From: Chloroflexota bacterium
Lineage (GTDB): Bacteria; Chloroflexota; Anaerolineae; Anaerolineales; UBA11657
Assembly: GCA_003670425.1 (NCBI GenBank)
Contig: QWRL01000154.1
Location: forward strand, 1 to 5,808
Direction: 5' to 3'
DNA length: 5,808 bases
This document shows positions 1-5,664 of this stretch, one piece after another. The first letter of the stretch is position 1. Each line of letters opens with the position of its first letter. A model generated the notes under the pieces. That model was not told the DNA's origin, made no database searches, and was given only the letters and a program-made list of their open reading frames with translations. The position numbers were made by a program, and so were the translations under genes.

Positions 1-294
1 ATCACCGAGCACGCGCTCCAATGCGCGACCCTTGTTTTCCCCGTGCCACTGCGCATTCAGTTCGTCTGTTTCAGCCGGAGTAATATTGAGGTAGCGTGGC
101 TTGCCGCCTTGCTTTGCGCGCGCCAATGCCAGCACGGCTTCTGCGTCCCACGCTGCCAAATGGGCAAGCTTGTCGAGCAGGCTCCATTCGCCAGGGACAG
201 AGTGCTCCAGTTCAGCGGCGGACAGCAGTGCAAGCCGCGGTTCTACGCTAGCACGCCACTGCTCCAGCTGTATAAGAAATTGCTCTGTATTCAA
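1..294 (-). CDS. DinB/DfsB-like four-helix-bundle protein, N-terminal part (runs off left edge)
   Basis: Ninety-eight codons are visible and remain open at the window edge, so the C-terminus is missing. There is no ATG: the in-frame stretch between an upstream TAA and the conserved region offers a TTG at 294-292, preceded by GAAGG (304-300) at 5-nt spacing, and I chose that as the start. Seen in the protein: an amphipathic first helix, then GEWSLLDKLAHLAAWDAE at residues 35-52, and DELNAQWHGENKGRALERVL at 77-96. The W-S-x-x-D-x-L-A-H-x-A-A-W pattern followed by LNA-x5-N-x4-LE-x-VL is typical of the DinB/ClbS-DfsB (DUF1706) and maleylpyruvate-isomerase-N superfamily. His45 corresponds to the usual first metal ligand. 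Family members are small metal-binding bundles, some of them thiol transferases or self-protection proteins; the substrate here is unknown. It is probably not in the kor operon, since 116 bp separate it from the preceding gene. An alternative is a plain DinB_2 protein. Confidence 0.62.
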   Translation of the reverse strand, partial: MNTEQFLIQLEQWRASVEPRLALLSAAELEHSVPGEWSLLDKLAHLAAWDAEAVLALARAKQGGKPRYLNITPAETDELNAQWHGENKGRALERVLGD

Positions 295-381
295 GAAGAC
301 CTTCGAAGGCCCGAGTAAATGTGAAACCAGCCCAAGTTAAGCGCCAGCCACAAGCAAGCACTCAACCAACTAGCACACAGT

Positions 382-396
382 ATGCCAGTCTGGCAT
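382..396. repeat. 15-bp perfect palindrome ATGCCAG-T-CTGGCAT
   Basis: Two 7-base arms are exactly complementary around one central base. The palindrome lies in the 116-bp gap, 14 bp after the stop of the small membrane protein and 85 bp before the TTG start of the DfsB-like gene. It could be a repressor or activator site for the downstream gene, or a short hairpin (6-bp stem, 3-nt loop) at the end of the kor transcript. No T-run follows it on the minus strand, so it is not a standard intrinsic terminator. I saw no convincing -35/-10 pair in the rest of this gap. Confidence 0.4.
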
Positions 397-410
397 GCAG
401 CGCGCCGCAA

Positions 411-767
411 CTATGATTTCGAATCAGAACTGGTGCCCTTAACCTGCCGGTCGAGGATTACAAACAAAATTGCCAAACCGCCCGCCAGCGCAACCACCGC
501 AATCAGAATTCCAGCCCCTGCGGCCACCGTCAGCAGTGACACGAGGGTAGCCGGTGCAAGGCTTGCAAGCCATTTTGAAACGTCCGGCAGATTGATTGGC
601 GGCAGCCAAGCCACCGATGGAGAAGCTGCCGCTACAGACAGTGCCGGCAAAACTTTGGGCGCTGGCACCGGCAACTGCTTGCCAAACATAAAAGTAGTAA
701 CCGCACCGGCTGCAAACAGCATCACGATTGCGACCCACCCGCTGATTTGTGAAAGTCTGCTGGTCAT
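411..767 (-). CDS. Small two-helix membrane protein of unknown function, kor-linked
   Basis: This is a 118-residue protein that I do not recognise as a named family. The frame is open further upstream into korB, but the ATG at 767-765 is the first sensible start and lies 16 bp after the korB stop. No purine-rich ribosome binding site precedes it, so translation may depend on coupling to korB. Seen in the protein: a short N-terminus, a first hydrophobic segment at about residues 11-29 (WVAIVMLFAAGAVTTFMFG), a Pro/Ala-rich linker at about 30-73, and a long second hydrophobic segment at about 75-105. It ends in a polar tail, DRQVKGTSSDSKS. The charge pattern (Arg4, then Arg107 and Lys110) predicts both ends in the cytoplasm and the linker outside. 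The second segment is about 31 residues, long for one helix. There are no Cys, His or other cofactor-like motifs. Tight packing behind korB suggests co-expression with the oxidoreductase; any functional role is inference. Confidence 0.68.
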   Translation of the reverse strand: MTSRLSQISGWVAIVMLFAAGAVTTFMFGKQLPVPAPKVLPALSVAAASPSVAWLPPINLPDVSKWLASLAPATLVSLLTVAAGAGILIAVVALAGGLAILFVILDRQVKGTSSDSKS

Positions 768-783
768 GCTGGTGTTGGTATTA

Positions 784-1824
784 CTAGCACAGACCTGCCA
801 CAATCTTGTCAAGCGTGGAACGCGCCGGCCGCAGCTTTTCATCCGGCAGTAAAGCCAGCGCGGTGGCAACCATGCGCTCCGAATCTTGCACGGTATCGCG
901 GTTGGGGTTGTAGTACAGCAGGCCGGTGGTCAGCACATTCTCGGTACGGCCGCGCTCCAGCAGGATGATGGCTGCCATGCGGTCCGTTGGATCGTGTTCT
1001 CCCGCCAGCTTCTTCAGCACAATCTGCGCGCCATCATGCATGGTCACTGCCTTGGTTTCGCCGGGCTCATAATCAACCGTGATTTCTTCGCGCTGCGGCA
1101 CAAAGCTGATGTCGTGCAGCGGGGAGTCGTGGTCGCGCACCCACTCATAGCTCTTGTTGGATTCCGGATTGTTGTTAAACGTGACACACGGGCTGATGAT
1201 ATCCAGCACCGCCGTGCCCTGGAAACTAAACGCCGCCTTAAGCAGCGGGCGCACCTGTTTGGGATCGCCTGCAAATGAGCGCGCCACAAATCCACAGCCG
1301 CTCACAATCGCTTCCATGCAAAGGTCCACCGCCGGATATTCATTGTCTCCATAGTACTTGAGTTTCTGGCCTTCATCCGAAGTCGCGGAAAATTGGCCCT
1401 TGGTCAAACCGTAGACGCCGTTGTTTTCAATCACATAAACCATCGGCACGTTGCGCCGGATGATGTGCTTGAACTGCCCGAGGCCGATCGATCCGGTGTC
1501 GCCGTCGCCGCTCACGCCGATCGCAGTCAAAGTGCGGTTTGCCAGCATGGCGCCGCTGGCAACCGAGGGCATACGCCCGTGCACTGCATTCAGCCCGTGC
1601 GAACGATTCAAGAAGTACGCCGGGCTTTTGCTGGAGCAGCCAATGCCGCTCAGCTTGATAACGTTTTCGGGCTTAAGCCCCAGCTCAAACGCAACTTGAA
1701 TAATTTGCGCCGAGATCGAATCGTGGCCGCAGCCGGCACACAGCGTCGAGGGATTGCCCTTGTAGTCGCTCTTGTCCAGGCCAATCAGATTGAGTTTGGA
1801 GGTTGCAACCGTGGCAGTAGCCAT
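784..1824 (-). CDS. korB: 2-oxoacid:ferredoxin oxidoreductase, beta subunit (KorB)
   Basis: This 346-residue protein is the TPP and iron-sulfur subunit of a two-subunit 2-oxoacid (probably 2-oxoglutarate):ferredoxin oxidoreductase. The enzyme decarboxylates the oxoacid, makes the acyl-CoA and passes electrons to ferredoxin in the cytoplasm. Seen: CAGCGH at residues 29-34, GIGCSS at 60-65 and SPCVTFNN at 211-218, which place Cys29, Cys32, Cys63 and Cys213 in the spacing of the family's 4Fe-4S ligands. The TPP/Mg motif starts with GDGD at 106-109 and ends with ENNGVYG at 133-139. The length is normal for KorB. The start is the ATG at 1824-1822: the open frame extends further upstream inside korA, but homology begins here, and AGGAG lies 10 nt upstream within the last codons of korA. 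Only one base separates the korA stop from this start, indicating translational coupling. Pyruvate or branched-chain oxoacids are alternative substrates, because sequence alone does not separate them. Confidence 0.95.
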   Translation of the reverse strand: MATATVATSKLNLIGLDKSDYKGNPSTLCAGCGHDSISAQIIQVAFELGLKPENVIKLSGIGCSSKSPAYFLNRSHGLNAVHGRMPSVASGAMLANRTLTAIGVSGDGDTGSIGLGQFKHIIRRNVPMVYVIENNGVYGLTKGQFSATSDEGQKLKYYGDNEYPAVDLCMEAIVSGCGFVARSFAGDPKQVRPLLKAAFSFQGTAVLDIISPCVTFNNNPESNKSYEWVRDHDSPLHDISFVPQREEITVDYEPGETKAVTMHDGAQIVLKKLAGEHDPTDRMAAIILLERGRTENVLTTGLLYYNPNRDTVQDSERMVATALALLPDEKLRPARSTLDKIVAGLC

Positions 1825-1825
1825 A

Positions 1826-3655
1826 TTATTTCTGCTCCTGTGAATTGATCTGGCCCATGATCCATGCGGCCGTAAATGGCATGCCGTCCAGCATGCACAC
1901 CGAACGCAAGCGCGCTGCCAGTTCAGGCATCTCCAGCTGCAGCACCTGGCGCAGCTGGCCATCAGCATTTATTTCCACAACATACACGCGCGCATGGCTC
2001 CGCACAAATTCCAACACACTGGCCGCGCACGGCAGCGCGCGGATGCGCAGGTAACTTGTTGTAAGGCCGCCCGCCGTAAGTAAGTCGCGCGCCTCTATGA
2101 TGGCCGGGTCAGTTGAGCCGAAGCCGATGATTGCAACTTTGGCACCGGCCGTCAGTTCCACTACCGGGGCGGGCAGATGCTCGCGCGCAAGCTCAATCTT
2201 GCGGCGCAGGCGCTCGAGATTATCGCGATATTTGTCGGGGTCTTCCGTGTAGCGTGCATCCGAATCATGGCCGCTGCCGCGCGTGAAGTAGCTGGCCCGC
2301 GGATGATTGGTGCCGGGCAGCGTGCGATAAGCAATGCCATCACCATCAATATCGGCGTAGCGCCGGAAGCCGTTCTGCTCTACCTGCGCAGCCGTCAGCA
2401 CCTTGCCGCGATTGATGGGCTCGGCTGGATATTCAAACGGCTTTGTCATCCACTGGTTCATGCCCAAATCCAAATCACTGAGCACGAACACGGGAGTTTG
2501 ATATTGTTCAGCAATGTCGAGCGAGCGCCAGCCGAACTCGAAACACTCGTTGACAGTGCCCGGCAGCAGGCAGATGTGCTTTGTGTCGCCATGGCTGGCG
2601 TAATAGCACGCGAACAAGTCACCCTGTGAAACGCGCGTTGGCATACCGGTGCTTGGCCCCACGCGCTGAATGTCCCAAATCACAGCTGGAATTTCCGCGT
2701 AATAGCCGAACCCAAGGAACTCCTGCATCAGGCTGATGCCCGGTCCGGACGTGGTGGTCATGGCGCGCGCACCGGCCCAGCCTGCTCCAAGCACCATGCC
2801 AATCGCAGCCAGCTCATCCTCGGCCTGCACAATCGCATAGTTGGCCTTGCCATCTGGATCGCGCCGCAGGCTGCTCGCATACTCGGACATCGCATCTGCC
2901 AAGCTGGTGGATGGTGTAATTGGATACCATGCAGTCACCGTCATGCCGCCGTACACACTGCCCAGCCCGCCGGCGGTGTTGCCATCTACGAGCATGTAAC
3001 CAGCCGTGGCATTCATGCGCTCCACGCGATACGGATCGCGCTTTGCAATATTGGCGGCTGCCCAGTCGAACGCGGCTTTGATTGTCGGCAAGTTGGCATT
3101 CACAAGTTTGGTGCGGCCGCCAAACTGCCAGTCAAGCGCTGCCTCAAGCGCGCTCATCTCAATCTGCAGCACCTGGGCCAGCACGCCCACATAAACCATG
3201 TTGCCAATGTAGGTGCGTAAATGGCGCGGCACCTCCGGCACAGAAGTGAGCATTTTTACCGGCATCGGGTAGTAGGTCACATCCTGCCGGCTCAAATCCA
3301 GCTTGAGGTCATCGGGATAAAAGCACACGCCCCCGGACTCAAGGCCTGCCAAATCCTTTACGGCTGTGTCCGGATTCATCAGCACCACCACCGGCGAGCT
3401 GGGCTGGCGCGCAACATAGCCGGCGCGGCTGCAGCGGATTGTGTACCAAGTGGGCAGCCCTTGAATGTTCGACGGAAACAAATTCTTGCCGCTAACCGGG
3501 ATGCCCATGCGGAACAGGGCGCGCACGAGCACCATGTTGGACGTCTGGCTGCCGGAACCATTTGCAGAGCCAATCTGGATCGAGAAGTCGTTTACAACTT
3601 CGCCCAGATTCTTACCGGAAAGAATGTCCACCACCTTCGATTGAATCACGCTCAT
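1826..3655 (-). CDS. korA: 2-oxoacid:ferredoxin oxidoreductase, fused gamma-alpha subunit (KorA)
   Basis: This 609-residue protein is the partner of KorB. Order seen: an N-terminal gamma-type domain (about 1-195) with the glycine-rich GSANGSGS at 29-36 and FPSNIQGLPTWY at 60-71; the alpha pyrimidine-binding domain (about 230-410) with the family signature YPITPST at 244-250, TTTSGPG at 300-306 and QRVGPSTGMPT at 330-340; then a C-terminal transketolase-like domain (about 500-600) with VAIIGFGS at 507-514 and VVEINADGQL at 559-568. The YPITPS loop contacts the substrate and CoA in characterised enzymes. Fused gamma-alpha of about 600 residues is the normal two-subunit KorA design, and no separate gamma or ferredoxin-like delta gene is needed or seen. 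The start is the ATG at 3655-3653, with GGGAG and GGAG upstream (8 and 3 nt spacing). The gene overlaps nothing; it follows gntR by 115 bp and precedes korB by 1 bp. Subunit identity is secure; substrate choice (2-oxoglutarate favoured) is inference. Confidence 0.95.
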   Translation of the reverse strand: MSVIQSKVVDILSGKNLGEVVNDFSIQIGSANGSGSQTSNMVLVRALFRMGIPVSGKNLFPSNIQGLPTWYTIRCSRAGYVARQPSSPVVVLMNPDTAVKDLAGLESGGVCFYPDDLKLDLSRQDVTYYPMPVKMLTSVPEVPRHLRTYIGNMVYVGVLAQVLQIEMSALEAALDWQFGGRTKLVNANLPTIKAAFDWAAANIAKRDPYRVERMNATAGYMLVDGNTAGGLGSVYGGMTVTAWYPITPSTSLADAMSEYASSLRRDPDGKANYAIVQAEDELAAIGMVLGAGWAGARAMTTTSGPGISLMQEFLGFGYYAEIPAVIWDIQRVGPSTGMPTRVSQGDLFACYYASHGDTKHICLLPGTVNECFEFGWRSLDIAEQYQTPVFVLSDLDLGMNQWMTKPFEYPAEPINRGKVLTAAQVEQNGFRRYADIDGDGIAYRTLPGTNHPRASYFTRGSGHDSDARYTEDPDKYRDNLERLRRKIELAREHLPAPVVELTAGAKVAIIGFGSTDPAIIEARDLLTAGGLTTSYLRIRALPCAASVLEFVRSHARVYVVEINADGQLRQVLQLEMPELAARLRSVCMLDGMPFTAAWIMGQINSQEQK

Positions 3656-3675
3656 GATCTCCGCTCCCGTCTAAG

Positions 3676-3714
3676 ATAATATACTAACCGCGGCTGCGGG
3701 CAGTTGCGCCGCAA
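3676..3714 (-). promoter_or_regulatory. Candidate kor promoter with an inverted repeat at the -35 region
   Basis: In the GC-rich gap before korA, a sharply AT-rich block on the minus strand reads TAGTATATTAT (3686-3676) and offers overlapping -10 hexamers (TATATT, TATTAT). They lie 20 or more bases upstream of the ATG, ahead of the GGGAGCGGAG ribosome binding region. No TTGACA-like -35 sits at 16-18 bp. Instead a perfect inverted repeat, TTGCG-G-CGCAA (3714-3704), covers the upstream edge of where the -35 should be. That layout fits a promoter that needs an activator, but it is inference. Confidence 0.42.
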
Positions 3715-3770
3715 GGCACGTGCTGGCGTCCGCAGGCAAAGCTGCCGGTGCTGGTTTTCATTGCGGCGAA

Positions 3771-4463
3771 TCAAACCCGGTCGCGCAATAATTGCGCATG
3801 CTCCACCAGCAGCGCCAGCCCCTCATCCAACCGCTCCGCACAGATGCATTCAACAATGCGCGCATGGTAATCCCAGACGCGCTCCAAATACTTGTAGTCA
3901 GAGAACACATTTAGCTCAACTGCCTCGTACGCTTCCCAGTACGCTTCCAACAGTCCAATCACAAACGGATTCTCGAGCCGGCGGAACATTCCAATGTGCA
4001 GCTGGCGATGCTCCTGATGCGGAATGCGAACAGGATGGCCCTGCAGCTTCTCCTGGGCAGCCGCCACCAGAGAGCGCAACTGCTGCCTGTCTGCAGTCGT
4101 CAGCCGCGCCACCGCTTCTTTAAAAAAGCCAGCCTCCGTGTGATTGCGCAATTCGCCATATGCCTGAAACAAATTGGCGTTGAGCGCCAGCCCAAACAGC
4201 AGGCTCTGCCTGATTGCGGGTAAAAAGTTGTACTCGACACTTTTTATTCCGGAGCGCGGGCGCACTTCCACAAGGCCAAGCTGGCGCGCCACCTCAAGCT
4301 GCTCGCGCAGTTTCGTAACGCTCAAGCCCAGCTCGCGGCTCAGTACGTCCAGCGGCGGCACTCGGTCGCCCGGGGTGGCGGCATGGGTAGAGATGAACTT
4401 TAGAAGTTCCGAGTCCAGCCGATCTGCGACGTGGCTGTGCGTAGCGGTCTGATTGCTAATCAT
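3771..4463 (-). CDS. GntR-family transcriptional regulator, FadR/FCD type
   Basis: This is a 230-residue DNA-binding regulator. Seen: an N-terminal winged helix-turn-helix (about residues 15-76) with PGDRVPPLDVLSRELGLS at 31-48 and GLVEVRPRSG at 63-72, the usual GntR pattern, followed by an all-helical FCD ligand domain (about 85-226). Likely metal or ligand positions are His156, His200 and His222; the Asp normally found four residues before the first His is His152 here (HRQLH), a small departure. FCD regulators commonly respond to small carboxylic acids such as lactate, pyruvate or glycolate, which suits a neighbour of a 2-oxoacid oxidoreductase. The frame also permits a TTG start at 4493. 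I prefer the ATG at 4463-4461, because that TTG directly abuts a strong -10 box and would lie at or upstream of the transcript start. The ribosome binding site is weak. The gene lies 115 bp before korA on the same strand, so read-through into kor is possible. Confidence 0.88.
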   Translation of the reverse strand: MISNQTATHSHVADRLDSELLKFISTHAATPGDRVPPLDVLSRELGLSVTKLREQLEVARQLGLVEVRPRSGIKSVEYNFLPAIRQSLLFGLALNANLFQAYGELRNHTEAGFFKEAVARLTTADRQQLRSLVAAAQEKLQGHPVRIPHQEHRQLHIGMFRRLENPFVIGLLEAYWEAYEAVELNVFSDYKYLERVWDYHARIVECICAERLDEGLALLVEHAQLLRDRV

Positions 4464-4492
4464 CAAATGATTACCATTTATAAATCTAATCA
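4457..4492. promoter_or_regulatory. Candidate operator array at the gntR start
   Basis: Three copies of the TAATCA/TGATTA half-site fall in 36 bp. TAATCAT-CAA-ATGATTA (4457-4473) is a perfect 17-bp palindrome overlapping the ATG. The outer pair TGATTA-N13-TAATCA (4468-4492) forms a second inverted repeat around the palindrome ATTTATAAAT (4476-4485). A weaker one, GATT-GCT-AATC (4451-4461), lies just inside the gene. They occupy the region from about +1 to beyond the start codon, where a bound protein would block its own gene. Autoregulation by GntR is the natural reading but is inference. Confidence 0.5.
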
Positions 4493-4493
4493 A

Positions 4494-4522
4494 ATTTTAC
4501 GCACCGGACAAAACTTTGTCAA
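4494..4522 (-). promoter_or_regulatory. Sigma70-type promoter for gntR
   Basis: On the minus strand, TTGACA (4522-4517) is followed by exactly 17 bases and then TAAAAT (4499-4494). The -35 is a perfect consensus and the -10 differs from TATAAT at one position. Transcription should begin near 4487, giving a leader of roughly 24 nt before the ATG at 4463. This is the strongest promoter match in the window, and it argues against the TTG at 4493 as the gntR start. Confidence 0.68.
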
Positions 4523-4537
4523 TTCCAGATAAATGCC

Positions 4538-4565
4538 AAATCGGCGGCCAGATTACCGCCGATTT
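4538..4565. terminator. Perfect 10-bp stem-loop, possible terminator of the ricT operon
   Basis: AAATCGGCGG (4538-4547) and CCGCCGATTT (4556-4565) are exact complements around an 8-nt loop. The hairpin lies 175 bp past the ricT stop and 15 bp upstream of the gntR -35, where a boundary between the two transcripts would be expected. No long T-run follows on either strand, so it is a weak intrinsic terminator at best. It could equally be a protein-binding site upstream of gntR. Confidence 0.42.
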
Positions 4566-4612
4566 CAAGCAATTGCCGACGCTAAATTGGATAAAGTGAA
4601 TTTTCGAGACAG

Positions 4613-4625
4613 TTATCAGTGATAA
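4613..4625. repeat. 13-bp palindrome TTATCA-G-TGATAA with tetO-like core
   Basis: This is a perfect palindrome in the gap between ricT and gntR. Its inner 11 bases, TATCAGTGATA, are the same as the core of the classical tet operator as I recall it. No TetR-like gene is visible in the window and no clear promoter overlaps the site, so an operator role is only a possibility. The rest of the 277-bp gap holds no gene I can support. Confidence 0.35.
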
Positions 4626-4740
4626 TGCGCAGGGTGCGTATAACGGATTAGGCCGATGCTCATACCGGAGGCTGAGTTGGCTCGCTTGCTTCGACGAAAG
4701 AAGCAGGAACAAATTGGACGCGATAGGCGGGTGAAATTAG

Positions 4741-5661
4741 TTAGCTGGTTTTCTTTGCGCCGCAGTCGCAGCCCCCGCCCTCATGCTTGGAGCAGCCCGC
4801 AGCCGCCTTGCGCTTGAGTGCCTCGAGTTCCTCCAGCGGTTGCAGATCTTCGCGGGTGACTTCATAGCGCTCGCCTTCCACATCCACCACGGCCAGGCCG
4901 CGCAGCGGCTGCACGTCGATCACGCGCCCAATGCCATGCGGCGTGCCAATGCGCTTGCCCATTTTTGGCAGGCCCTTGCGCGCCTCCACATACTGCTCAT
5001 ACTCATAAATCAGGCAGCAGCGCAGCCGGCCACACATGCCGGTGATGTCTTCTTGATTAAGTGATATGCCTTGCGCCTTCGCCATCTTAATCGAGATCGG
5101 ACTGAACTCGGTCAGGAAGGTGGAGCAGCAGCGCGGGCCGGAGCACGCGCCATAACCGCCAAGCAGTTTGGCAACATCGCGCGGGCCAATCTGCTGCATG
5201 TACACCGTTGCATTCGGATAAATCTGCTCCAAGTTCTGCGCCAGCCGGTCCAGCTTGACCGGCGGTTTGTCCTCGTCCTCGTTGTAAAAAATGGAAAGCT
5301 GCGAACCGTCGTAGTTGTACTCAGCCTTAATAAACTTGACGCCCTTGATGCCGATGCCAGCGGCATTCTCACGGCAGTTAATCAGACAATCAAGCTCCTG
5401 GGCCTGCCATTCTTCGCGCATCATTAAGTCCGCAGGATTCGCGGGGCGCACAATTGGCTTGTATGTCATGCCGCGCGGTGCCGGCCCGGCCGCATCCACA
5501 ATGCTCACAACCTCGCCGAGCTGCCGTCCGCGTTTGGTATCCACAATCACGCGGTCACCCTTACCCAGCAGCGGATGCGCTGCGGAGTCAAAATGATAAA
5601 CCTTGCCGACCTGATAAAAGCGCACGCCAAGCACGCGCGTAGCTGTTGGTGATTCTCGCAT
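4741..5661 (-). CDS. ricT: PSP1-domain iron-sulfur protein, RicT (YaaT) family
   Basis: This 306-residue protein is homologous to Bacillus subtilis RicT/YaaT, which acts with RicA and RicF in an iron-sulfur complex that steers RNase Y mRNA processing and affects sporulation, competence and biofilm formation. Seen: an N-terminal beta-rich region, then the PSP1 core with GACSGPRCCSTFL at residues 171-183, FSPISIKMAKAQGISLNQ at 186-203 and GMCGRLRCCLIYE at 208-220. Cys173, Cys178, Cys179, Cys210, Cys215 and Cys216 match the two conserved C-x4-CC motifs. After a KOW-like basic segment (about 230-272) the protein ends in a Cys/His tail, CSKHEGGGCDCG (290-301), not part of the core. The start is the ATG at 5661-5659, three bases after the preceding stop. 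The ribosome binding site is weak, so coupling is likely. Partners RicA and RicF are not in the window, so whether it works through RNase Y here is unknown. Confidence 0.93.
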   Translation of the reverse strand: MRESPTATRVLGVRFYQVGKVYHFDSAAHPLLGKGDRVIVDTKRGRQLGEVVSIVDAAGPAPRGMTYKPIVRPANPADLMMREEWQAQELDCLINCRENAAGIGIKGVKFIKAEYNYDGSQLSIFYNEDEDKPPVKLDRLAQNLEQIYPNATVYMQQIGPRDVAKLLGGYGACSGPRCCSTFLTEFSPISIKMAKAQGISLNQEDITGMCGRLRCCLIYEYEQYVEARKGLPKMGKRIGTPHGIGRVIDVQPLRGLAVVDVEGERYEVTREDLQPLEELEALKRKAAAGCSKHEGGGCDCGAKKTS

Positions 5662-5664
5662 GTT

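Noticed and set aside
768..869. N-terminal extension of the small membrane protein to 869
   Set aside because: The added 34 residues are the antiphase reading of the korB C-terminus; the membrane-protein character starts only after the ATG at 767.
1825..1968. N-terminal extension of korB to an upstream ATG at 1968
   Set aside because: The extra 48 residues are an out-of-frame reading of korA, Cys/Trp/Arg-rich and unlike KorB. The ATG at 1824 with AGGAG upstream fits the family.
2177..3679. Long plus-strand open frames opposite korA (for example 2177-2629 and 3221-3679)
   Set aside because: They are antisense shadows of a confidently assigned gene and show no recognisable domain.
3676..3686. 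Archaeal-type TATA box before korA
   Set aside because: The AT-rich block resembles one, but the bacterial GntR and RicT proteins and the sigma70 promoter at gntR make a bacterial -10 the better reading.
4464..4493. TTG start for gntR at 4493, adding ten residues
   Set aside because: That TTG touches the -10 hexamer of the best promoter in the window, so it would lie at or upstream of the transcript start.
4497..4712. Minus-strand 71-codon open frame in the ricT-gntR gap
   Set aside because: It would span the stem-loop, the tetO-like palindrome and the gntR promoter, and its residue composition shows no domain or ordered pattern.
4656..4817. Plus-strand 53-codon open frame starting MLIPEAELARLLRRKK, arginine-rich
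   Set aside because: It runs antisense into the 3' end of ricT, its second half is low-complexity Arg/Ser/Pro as expected from antisense of a real gene, and no promoter or homology is recognisable.
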